Source of the DNA: Ptiloglossa arizonensis
Lineage: Eukaryota > Arthropoda > Insecta > Hymenoptera > Colletidae
NCBI RefSeq assembly: GCF_051014685.1
Contig: NC_135056.1
Location: 2,418,001 to 2,482,000 of the forward strand
DNA length: 64,000 bases
Direction of reading: 5' to 3'
Positions within the stretch are counted from its first letter, which is position 1. Each line of letters opens with the position of its first letter. This document shows positions 23,110 to 32,012 of the stretch, piece after piece. Under the pieces are notes generated by a model, which searched no databases, was not told the origin of the DNA, and worked only from the letters and a program-made list of their open reading frames with translations. The position numbers and the translations under genes are program-made.

Positions 23110-24209
23110 ACAGAATTTATTGATTGAGATATGGCAATCTAAAGTTGATTCCCCGGAATCAGATGCCATCCTCCCCATAGTCCGTCGTTACCATAGTTCA
23201 GAATGCGGCTAAGTACGTATAATACGTTCGTTCAAAAATTGAAGTATAAGGAAAATTTACAATAAATAAAAGATGGATAATAAATCGTTCATCGGAAATA
23301 ATAGTCATTAGCTTGTTGTTATAATCACCGTTAGTCTGTTATGATTATCTATTTAACGATTGCACAGACACACTGCGCAAGAAAGAAGTTGGAAGTGTTA
23401 ACAGCTGTCAGAGGTACCCTTATATCAAATGGCTAAATTAGAGGCTCCTAACATTTCTGATTCACTCCTGCCTTGCGAAACCAAGAGCAAGATGGAATAT
23501 CAACGAGTCAGAATGACTGCAAGCGAGTGATGAACTGTACAAGACAGGCGAAGTATCGATACTTTGTCTCGTTTTATCTTTCGGACATCTAAACGTCTCT
23601 TTTGCGTGCAATGTTTCGTTTATTTCACCCAGTTCCTCAGTCGCTTTTGATATTTGGAACCTGCTCTCGCCTGCACTCGACAAACGTGTCTCCTCTACGT
23701 TCAAAGCTTGCATCGGTCTAAACCATAAGGTTTTAATGAATAAACACTGTATTTATCATCAACAGCCACATATGTTGACAAAAATTACACAACAAGATTT
23801 TACTTTATATTGCACCGATAATTTTTTAACAAATTACACTGCAACATGTAATAATATAATTAATGAAACATTAATAGTCGTATTGTATAAAAAATGAGAG
23901 TGATTGCATTTTTCAATTTTACGGTTATTAACAATTACACTGAGTGTAATACCACAAATTTAGAACCCTTTCTTATCTATAACCACATATAACAGAATAT
24001 ATCACTTTGTAATTATCATTTCGATGTTACTAATTTCTTTTTCGGATCGTCTCACTCTTTCAAATTTGCGAACCGGAGAGCGTTTTATCTTATTAACCAG
24101 AGAAACTAAGGACCCATCGGGTCAGAAAATCATAGAATCATAAAACAATGCTATCTTTCCCGTATAAAATATTTCCAAATTGTTACTTATTGTCGCTTAT
24201 GTTCATGTT
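23110..24209. other. No recognised gene
   Basis: A short minus ORF (23713-23462) has no recognisable domain. The rest is AT-rich. Confidence 0.45.
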
Positions 24210-24720
24210 AGAATTGTCACTATGGAATCTCGAATATGGAATTGTTTTGCAAACGGAAGAGCTCCTCGAAGAATCAACCTAACCTATTACGTTGATGAAA
24301 CATTAATATTGATCGTTAGGGATACTAGGGGAGCTGAGGACGGTGACCGGCTCGTTACACAAATCAAGGAGATTAGTTTAGAGGTGGCGCTCCGCAAGAT
24401 GGAGGTGCTATCCCAGACCGGGTTGTTGGTGGCTATCTATCTAGCTCCTGACTTGCGAGGAGCGGACAAGAAACGAGTCCTTTGTTTCACTGCTGCCGAG
24501 CACGGAAATAAGAACTCCTCTTCCAATGAAAATGGGAAGGGAGAGCACCGGTCGTTATGCCATTGGCAGTTCCCGGTACTCTCTTGAAATTGTGTGAGAA
24601 TGGTTATCGTGGAGATTTTAGTGGATTGACTTTGCGTCCGATGTTTCTTTCCGGATGCGGGAAATCCCATACTCCCCCTAATCCCATTCCAAGATTTTCC
24701 CTACGTGAAGAAGAAATGGT
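24210..24720 (+). pseudogene. R1-like LINE RT fragment with mutated catalytic box and 3' tail
   Basis: The frame at 24180-24587 reads RINLTYYVDETLILIVRDT followed by EISLEVALRKMEVL. This matches the RT palm 'CYADDTLIL..GDT...' and 'LGLEVALRKTEAL'. The catalytic Y-A-D-D is Y-V-D-E here, so one of the two essential aspartates is replaced. The sequence after the stop (about 24590-24700, AGAATGGTTATCGTGGAGAT ... GGGAAATCCCA) recurs in similar form at 40905-41000 and probably represents a LINE 3' tail. It lies about 1 kb beyond the 3' end of the channel gene, in opposite orientation. Confidence 0.75.
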
Positions 24721-25775
24721 AAATGAATAAGACCGCGAAGATGATTGCAGAATTATATATGCTGGTATTAGGATCAAAGCAGGAAATGTTTGTTCTAAAT
24801 TTAGAAATTCAAAAAATTGTTATTACGCTTATTATAATAGTTAATAACCATAATTTTAAAAACATTCTAATCTCTCTCGTTACGATGCTATTATTTTGTA
24901 TTGTATACGTTTACTCCTTTTTAAAAACAACGAGTATAGAATAAATCAAAATCTTTGTGCGCTAGTTACCAATTGTTACGTATGCACATAACCATTTTGC
25001 AATGCACGCATCTGCGGCTGCAATTCGTACCATAGCCGCGATCGACAGCAAATTATTCCTTGCGTATTTAGCTTGCCAAGGCACCACAAATTTATACAGT
25101 TTCTTGCTTATTAGACGTTGCAAGTTATGTATAGACTGTTACGTGTGGTTTCTATTATTGTCTTTATTTCATGAGATGCATATTTACGTCAAGTTAAAAT
25201 TCGGCCCGAGGTATGCGTTATACGTATACTGTAAACGAAAAGTTGCGTCCACATTTTATTTGTGTCATCTAAAAGAGCATATATTAGTTGAAAATAAGAC
25301 TGTCTTTTTTTCCATAACGATTTGTATACATCTTATTTGGTTAGATAGATTAAAAAAAATGGATATAAATGGTGTAAATAATAGCAAACTATTGGTACCT
25401 TGTATAGGTTGAAAGAAATTATTGCTTAAATTATCTTTACTTTTATTTTTACCAAATGGTAATTTTAGTCTCTCTTGGTCCATCTCTTATCGAGGAAAAT
25501 TGAGAAACAAGAGTTGTCGATGATTACGTGGATCTACGAATGTGCAATATTTGAAGCAAATCATAATGCAGCTAGTGGATTTCATCGGTCTTAAATGAAA
25601 TCCTTTTTCCACTAAATGTAATTTTCTTCCGAACAGCATAAAACGTTCGTCTAACAAAACTTTGCGGAATAACTTTCTTCCGTATGCTTGAATTGGCACA
25701 ATTGAACAACATAATATATAATATGTGATTCCGATGTAACTCGGAGAATATGTTTGATAAATTTAAAAAATGTCA
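24721..25775. other. 3' flank of the channel gene
   Basis: AT-rich, with weak ORFs only. On the minus strand this is immediately downstream of the last recognised channel exon, so it should hold the 3' UTR or a final intron and exon. No specific polyadenylation site could be chosen with confidence. Confidence 0.4.
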
Positions 25776-26223
25776 TCAGAACCACAGAATGCTTTGTAAA
25801 TGTTCCTTGTTAGAAAATAGCATAAAAATGTGAGATGCAAACCTGGTGTGTAGATCAGAGGAAGTAGGACTAGCAACGGAGGAACCGGCAAACGATTGTT
25901 GTTCTGTGGTCGGTGAGGGACGGGATACGGTTAGAGCGGGAGGAAGCAGGTCCTCATGAGTACCGGTGGCGCCGGAGAGCAACAGCAAAGGCAAATTTGG
26001 GAAAAGCCATGCCGAGGCGGCACCTAGTTCGCTGAAATCGCTGGCGTCGCTGGCCCTCGAGGACTTGCGGCTGCTGGCTCGACTACCTCTATGTACATGT
26101 AGAAAAGCCGATACTTTGCCACTCCATCCACCCCCGCCCCTACCCTCGTTTCCAACACCAGGACTCGATGTTTGCGTCTGCGAATCTACTTCCTGAGCCA
26201 TTCTTTCGCGTTCCTTCTTAGCT
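25776..26223 (-). CDS. NaCP60E: Channel exon: distal C-terminal tail (3' border uncertain)
   Basis: The acceptor is TTTCTTTTCAG. It encodes [20 protein letters not shown], then a low-complexity Gly/Ser/Arg-rich stretch ([23 protein letters not shown]) typical of an unstructured regulated tail; the serine and arginine clusters could be phosphorylated (inference). Two endings are possible: read through to the stop at 25776-25778, or splice at CACCAG|GTTTGC (last base 25843). The residues after 25843 ([15 protein letters not shown]...) look unlike a channel tail, which slightly favours the splice. Confidence 0.75.
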
Positions 26224-28002
26224 CTGAAAAGAAATATTATTGATTAGAAATTCTTGATAACGTTAGGTGCGCAAAAGGAAACTAATTCACTCACGCTATG
26301 AATTCTCTTATAGTGCGTTGAATCAATCTAGCTGCTTTGTCCTGCCGCTTCCACATCCTTGTCGAGGAAACAATTTCAAGTTCTTTACGAGTGGGAAACT
26401 GTTTCTTGAATTTTATGTCCATTTGTTCTTGCAATTTTCGGAAATCCTCGGATTCCTCGACGTGCCCGAGAACGTGCTTGACAAGTGAATGGAGAATGTC
26501 CAGACAATGAATCTTATTACCCTTTGCAATAGGAAGATTGAAGCTAACCAACGCCACCATGTTGGGCTTCGATATTCCTAATGGTGGGTCTAGGCTCGCT
26601 ATAAAATCGCTCAACTGCGAAAAATTTATAAATTGGGTTGCGTGCGGATCGTACCTATAAACCAATCATAATTTTACTTGTTAGAGACAAATTCTTATAG
26701 ACATTCTAGAGTAGGAAATAAAAATACATAAATAGAATGAGAATAATTCTCACTTGGACCATCGGATGTAGAACATTTCTAAATCATCTTCGACGATACC
26801 AATTTCCTCTTCCTGATGAGCTTGATTAAAGTTCTCGAGAATAATGGCGATGTACATATTAATAACGATCATATAACTGATTATGATGAAGGAAGTAAAA
26901 TAAGTTATTGCCAAAAGGGGATATCCACAATTTCCGTTCATTTGCCGGCTAGTAGGCGTCGGATCGCAATCCGGTGGTTGCACCATCAGAGATTCCAGTA
27001 CATCGTTCCAACCAGCTGATGTCATTAATCGAAACAGTAATTGCATACTTCTACCAAAAGTCTCAAAATTTACCTAAAGATAAAGAAAAGGGGACGAAAT
27101 GTGCGAAAAGGTTGTGATCAGTACGCCGTGTTTAGATAGTATATTAGAAAAATAGAGCTTTATCGAGGGAAGCATTAATGTTTAAGTAATTCTTAGTGCT
27201 CACCATGTCATCAAGTGCACCTTGTTTTCTAACGTGGCCAAAGACCGACATGCCGATAATAGCATAAATAAAAGTAATCAAGGCTAAAAGGGCACCGATG
27301 TTGAATAGCGCTGGAAGACTGACCACCAGAGCGAAGAGTAGTTTGCGAATACCTTTTGCAGCTTTTATGAGCCTTAAGATTCTACCAATTCTGAACACTC
27401 TCACCACTCGCAGGAGCGTCGGGGACACTGGGAAGTCTACCATAATATCCTCCATTAATATTCCTAGAATTGAAGCCAGCACTAGGAGGAAGTCGAACAA
27501 ATTCCAGGGCACCGTGAAATAATGATAACGGAGTCCTATTATCTTGACGATCGCTTCTAAGCCGAAAACAGTCGTGAAAAATGCATTGGACACTTCAAGG
27601 ACGAAGAAAATTGGATGAGGCTGATCGTAATGCTCGATTCCCATTGTCAGCATGTTGAGAAATATCAAAATGAAAATTGCTATTTCGAATCTGGAAATAT
27701 TGCAGTTGTTGATCGATTAGGAAGCGATCAAAATCGTGTGAAATTTACATTTGAATAATTTTCTAATTAAATAAGGAGCAATTAATATACTCTTAAGTAA
27801 AGAAATTTACATTCTTTGTAAAAGATAGATAATTTAAAAAGGTTTACCTGCGCGAATTCGATAGGTCGTAAAACATTGCAAGGATTTGATTCATCGGACG
27901 CTTTATCACCTTTTGTGGCTTTTTACGGCCGAGTTTTTTCATGGCAGTGTAGTAGTGCTTTTGACTTTCGGTCAAAAACATTTCTAACACTCCACCTTCG
28001 TA
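25776..28002 (-). CDS. NaCP60E: DSC1-type voltage-gated cation channel, 3' part (linker III-IV, domain IV, C-tail)
   Basis: The five exons 28002-27848, 27690-27204, 27073-26754, 26654-26295 and 26223-about 25.8 kb join in continuous phase (155, 487, 320 and 360 nt, then the last), all with GT-AG borders. The protein is a four-domain voltage-gated channel of the plasma membrane. This part holds the III-IV linker, domain IV S1-S6 and an intracellular tail. It matches DSC1/BSC1-type insect channels rather than para: S4 reads [16 protein letters not shown], the pore is TSAGWND, and S6 is [13 protein letters not shown]. These channels are known to favour calcium over sodium. The exon for domain III S6 that must precede 28002 was not found in the rest of the window, so the 5' portion of the gene lies beyond 64 kb or is missing from this assembly. 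No stops interrupt the frame. Confidence 0.9.
26295..26654 (-). CDS. NaCP60E: Channel exon: proximal C-terminal tail with IQ-like motif
   Basis: The acceptor is GTTTATAG and the donor ATAGC|GTGAGT. It encodes [18 protein letters not shown], the EF-hand-like region conserved in sodium and calcium channels, then [11 protein letters not shown]. Near its end is a basic IQ-like calmodulin-binding segment, [16 protein letters not shown]. 360 nt. It joins the next exon in phase as ...REFIA-AKKERER. Confidence 0.93.
26754..27073 (-). CDS. NaCP60E: Channel exon: domain IV pore loop and S6
   Basis: The acceptor is TTTATCTTTAG, the donor TCCAA|GTGAGA. It starts [20 protein letters not shown], with the pore filter TSAGWND. 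The alanine in this position is the domain IV member of the family's selectivity ring. An extracellular loop with CDP and NGNCG follows. S6 is [20 protein letters not shown], and the exon continues into the acidic start of the tail ([20 protein letters not shown]). 320 nt, phase 2. Confidence 0.95.
27204..27690 (-). CDS. NaCP60E: Channel exon: domain IV S1 to S5
   Basis: The acceptor is ATATTTCCAG and the donor GACATG|GTGAGC. It encodes S1 ([18 protein letters not shown]), S2 ([16 protein letters not shown]), S3 ([17 protein letters not shown]), S4 with positive residues at every third position ([16 protein letters not shown], then AAKGIRK) and S5 ([20 protein letters not shown]). The S4-S5 link is [11 protein letters not shown]. 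It ends GALDDM at a codon boundary, ahead of the pore exon. 487 nt. The open frame runs about 60 nt past the donor before a stop, which is intron. Confidence 0.95.
27848..28002 (-). CDS. NaCP60E: Channel exon: III-IV linker (inactivation gate)
   Basis: The acceptor TTATTTCCAG precedes TACGAAGG; the donor is CGCGCAG|GTAAAC. It encodes [20 protein letters not shown] and then [15 protein letters not shown], the short cytoplasmic linker that acts as the fast-inactivation lid in this family. The hydrophobic triad is MFL, where para-type channels have MFM and vertebrate sodium channels IFM. The end begins the approach to IVS1 (NSRR split over the junction). Length 155 nt, phase 2 at the 3' border. 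Confidence 0.92.
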
Positions 28003-29239
28003 CTGGAAATAAGGATAAATAGGGGAAAAAGAAGAAATTGTCTTTTCGCATGTCACACACTATATTAACACGTTCCATGCCACGTGGGTCACCGATAGCA
28101 CAACACATATTTACTTTACATTTAGGGTGCTAGCGATTTTCTTTATGGTTTGATTGTAATTGTCATAGAAATGAATAATCTTTATTCTAACAACGCAATA
28201 TGCACAAGCGTTATAAGTGTATTTTAAACATTCGCTGCGTCTTATGTTATGTTTCTTCTCATTAATTATTAATAATTTTGTCATTCTGATTCATATGTAA
28301 TTTTTCAAACACATTTAACATTTAAAGCTATTTTCGATCTTTGAGATATTTTGCCAGTAAATACAATTGCATTCACAGAATCTATAGGAAATTATAGGTT
28401 TTAATTTTCTAATTTTGCAACACTGGTTTAGAAATTGAACAATATTTCGTTGAAAAACTGTACAAACTGACAAGGAAAGGTCCTGGGGTGTAACTTTTAC
28501 GTTTTAACGAACAGTCTCCATATTCGATAATATAAGTATTATTAACAAATAAGTTTATAACATGGTTGGTACAACCGTATGCTTGGTGGGTTAACAGTTC
28601 AATTATTTTTTCCAATACCTTTTTTTATTATACATATATATTTTACATTGTTCATTGTAGAAACATACAAAGTCCAGAAATATTTAAGGAATGTATCGTC
28701 TAGAATGTTAACAGCCAATCTCAAACAGGAAATATTCTTAATAATGTATTCATCAAATATTTGTATACTTTGCATTAATTCTTTGATAATCACTATGCAA
28801 ACTCATTAAGTTTGATAATCGAAATATTAATTAAATATAATTCATATTCTCAAGAAATTAATTATTTACCATTTAAATACCGATTACAAAATGCAATAAG
28901 TAATAAATGCTTGTCAAGCAAGCGCTTATATTGATATTTTTTAAACATTCCTTTTGTTAAGAAATCGTAACAGTTACAAACTTTTATATGTTATAAAACA
29001 ATTAGAAGGTATGCATTTGTTTATAAGATATCCAGTGATATGACTATTAAATTGTCATTGACAACGCAATACGTTCGTCATTATTTAGAATTCAATTATG
29101 TAATTCATATTAAATAAATTTTGGCCCCTTTCTTGATATTACACCCTAAAGCATCATTTTTTGCACTTTATAAGACGACATTTTACTTTAGTTACATTAG
29201 TTTATTTTACTTTCCTTAGTATTTTATTTACAAAGGATG
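28003..29239. other. Intron upstream of the linker exon, no features
   Basis: AT-rich. Weak ORFs on both strands show no channel similarity. In particular no domain III S6 motif (NLFIGVIIDNFNEQ-like) is present. Confidence 0.5.
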
Positions 29240-29475
29240 AGTGACAGACGCCGATTTTGATAAACTCTGCACAATTGTTCAATGAATCAACTTAAGAACT
29301 TTGCCATACCTGTTCACTACTACTTTTTACCTTAAGGAAGGAATTACCCCTTTTATCCGAATTATTCCTTTCATGTGCACTTATAACTTGCAAAATTACA
29401 AAAGATACCGAAAAAATATTTCAACAAATGTTATACCGTTTTTGAAGGTCTATATAGCTGCAAACAAATTTTTTT
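29240..29475 (+). repeat. Repeat H, plus-oriented copy
   Basis: The segment with AACTCTGCACAATTGTTC, TACCCCTTTTATCCGA and AAAATTACAAAAGATACCGA aligns to the reverse strand of 31660-31420 over more than 200 bp with moderate divergence. The two therefore form an inverted pair about 2 kb apart. It resembles old DNA-transposon ends. The ORF over it (29301-29585) is repeat sequence. Confidence 0.8.
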
Positions 29476-30059
29476 TACAAAAATTAAGGGGATATTCTAG
29501 TGTGAAATATGTTTTCTTCTTTTTAACTTCTTCGGGGAAATTTTTGCAAAAAGACTATAATACGTTTTACAGTAAAATTTACTAAGTTTATTTACATACA
29601 TTTCAATAATAATTTTCAATTTTTTGGATGAATAAAAGTTGAAATTAGTGGCACTACACACTCTCAAACACAGTCGATCTTAAAAAAGATCGCTTCGTTT
29701 GAAATGGAAAAATATGAAAGTTTTTTAATTAGTATGAGTTTGGATACAGCAGATATAATACTAGAACAAAAGAAGAAGGTCAATAATTAGAAAAACGGAG
29801 ACGTTTGAAATTTAATTATCGATTTCTTACACTTTCTTTCAATTTCGGGGGTTTAAAAGAATATAGAAAATAGGCATTTTTACTTGATTCTAGTGCGGAC
29901 TATAATCATACAGGTACTAAGTGTGCATCTAAAATTTCAAGACAATTGATTAAGAAGAATTTGAAACATCATTGGCAACGTTTTGGAAAACATAGTTTCG
30001 AGTGAAACGCTTTGAGATTTTTCTACATCAATAATGATCACTCATATGTGAAAATCATA

Positions 30060-30165
30060 CTTAGAGGCCAATTTACCAGCCCAGGACCGTAATGGAAACC
30101 TTCTTCGTCGAATATGTCCTGCTTCACTGATTCTTTTGTTTTCTTATTGATTTCTTCAAAGGTTC
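30060..30165 (-). other. Exon-like segment, paralogue 2
   Basis: Minus frame: FEEINKKTKESVKQDIFDEE, then GFHYGPGLVNWPLSM. It is similar to the segment at 31845-32012 (SSEQDIFEQEEAPLHSPG). Similarity extends into the presumed intron (TAAGTATGATTTTCA here, TAAGTATGATTTTGA there). The donor dinucleotide equivalent to GT in the other copy is CT here. A nearby alternative, GGGCTG|GTAAAT, could serve as donor. Host protein not identified. Confidence 0.45.
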
Positions 30166-31419
30166 ACACTAGACTACACCTTAAAATCCAATTTCCTCTA
30201 TTTTTTCTAGAAATTTTTATTTGCTTCCAGACGAATAAAACCATTTTGTTATTCTGAATCCAACAATGTCCAATGATGTGTAATTACTGTTATTATATAA
30301 AATTGTCGCTCTGATTTTGTGCTTTGCATATATACATAATGCACAAACAGAAATACAGTACATAAATACACACATACATACATATGTACATATGTATACG
30401 TACGTAAGTACGTTAAGCGGTTGAAGAAAGTTTATTGAATGTAGCTTTGACAGTAGCGATAATCCTTAAAAAAAATGATTCATGCAAATACTTTTTAATC
30501 AAGCATAGCGAAACATATATTACAAGTTTCCCACATACGTGACACTCTATCAACATCCACTTTTGTTCCATGATTATTTGAACATATTTTGAAATCTACG
30601 CGAGGAAAGCTGATTATGCATAAGAAATTGTAATTTTATTATACGTATATATTCATCCTGTGATGTAAATTAATATAATTAAGTCAAATGATTCGATTCC
30701 AGAAAATTTTGATAAAATTCTTCCAAATGCGGAGACCGAGAATATCAAGACGTTGCAATTTGTTTCTTCTTGACAACCTGAGGATAATTGTTTTTTTCAC
30801 AAGGAACAAATCGTTCTAAGAATCCAATGATATAATACATCTCAATGTCTCACATGTTAAATCATATTTTAAAGTAATCGGCGATTAATTTGCCAAATTT
30901 TGAAGTAGATGAAACATTATTGATTAGAAGACCTGAATAAATTTTCTTGTACTCTTGATCCAAACTGTCCACTTGATTTTTTTAAAAGTAAATTTAAAGG
31001 TAGAAAAATGACACTAGGTTTTCATCTGCAGAGACAGTACCTAGGCTAAATTGTGTAATTTAAATACACAATATTAAAAAATATGGGCGATAGCTTCAAT
31101 CGTTTTATTTTTCCCATACAACTAATGTTCTCTGTAGCTCTGTAGCTCACTAAATGTAGCTCTGAATTGAAATCACTTTCGTTGAAGTTGAATACATTCT
31201 CTACTCCATAATTATTAATATTCGGTTTCACAATAGTAATAATATCAAAATACACAGAATTAGAGTGAGAGTAATTGTATAATACATTACTGTGGCAACA
31301 TCGTTAGGTTTAGAATAAAAAAAAAAACAGCTTGATTCATCAGAAAACAAATAAACATTTCTGAAGAAATAGACAGAGAGAAATTTAATTTTAGTAAACA
31401 AATTATTTTTTTCGAAAAT

Positions 31420-31660
31420 TGTTTTCCCCAAATATATAGGTCTTTAAAAACAGTAGAAACTTTGTCGATATTTGTTTTCGGTATCTTTTGTAATTTACGA
31501 TTTATAAGCGTATATATAAAAGAAACGACTCGGATAAAAGGGGTGGTTTCTTTCCTAAAGTACAAAGTATCAGTAACAAAAGATACGGCAAAGTTCTCAG
31601 GTGAATTCAATGAACAACTGTGCAAAGTTTCATCGAAATCAACGTCTGTAGCTTACCGAT
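31420..31660 (-). repeat. Repeat H, minus-oriented copy
   Basis: Inverted partner of 29240-29475, sharing on the minus strand GAAACTTTGCACAGTTGTTC, ACCCCTTTTATCCGA and AAATTACAAAAGATACCGA. The minus ORF at 31625-31287 is this repeat read through. Confidence 0.8.
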
Positions 31661-31724
31661 CGTTCCTTGTTAGCCGAAGTAATTTAATTGCTTATTGTTA
31701 GTATTGGGAAGGATGGGTGTGGGA

Positions 31725-31800
31725 CACAATACAGGGTGCATCAGTAACACATTACTGAGCAATATCTCCGTTACATTTAAGGGGATCTTCTACTGTAAAG
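31725..31800. repeat. Short DNA-transposon end fragment
   Basis: ACAGGGTGCATCAGTAACAC followed by AATATCTCCGTTACAT has the look of a terminal sequence common in insect MITEs. A similar layout (ACACCCCGTATAG with a nearby GATATTGAGG) occurs at 62345-62392. Confidence 0.45.
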
Positions 31801-31844
31801 TTTAAAATTTTTCTCTGTATCATTTCAATCAAAATCATACTTAC

Positions 31845-32012
31845 GGCCAATCTGCCAGGACTGTGGAGAGGAGCTTCCTCTTGTTCAAAGATGTCCTGTT
31901 CTGATGATTTTTCAGCTCTTTGTGCTATTCGAGTTTTCTTTGCAGCATTCGTTACCCATTGTTGCGATCGATCGATGTTCGGCACGGACGTTTGCGTATA
32001 TTTCGGTCTGCT
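31845..32012 (-). other. Exon-like segment, paralogue 1, with good splice donor
   Basis: Minus frame includes RPKYTQTSVPNIDRSQQWV, KKTRIAQRAEKSSEQDIFEQ and EEAPLHSPGRLA, ending at a strong donor TTGGCC|GTAAGT (last exon base 31845). The acceptor is uncertain; GTTGGATAG near 32012 is possible but has a weak pyrimidine tract. Hydrophilic and unlike a membrane domain. It lies on the same strand as the channel gene, 3.8 kb upstream of the linker exon, but cannot join that exon directly because domain III would be missing. It could belong to another gene or be an alternative or unused exon. Confidence 0.5.

Noticed and set aside
26816..27019. Plus ORFs over the channel exons (26816-27019, 27298-27522, 25966-26196)
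   Set aside because: Shadows of the channel coding strand.
30350..30420. Possible regulatory cluster in alternating TACATA/GTAC sequence
   Set aside because: It reads as a degenerate simple repeat (ACAT/GTAC units) without other support.
31287..31625. 112-codon minus ORF
   Set aside because: It is repeat H, with a homologous ORF on the plus strand at 29301-29585; no domain.
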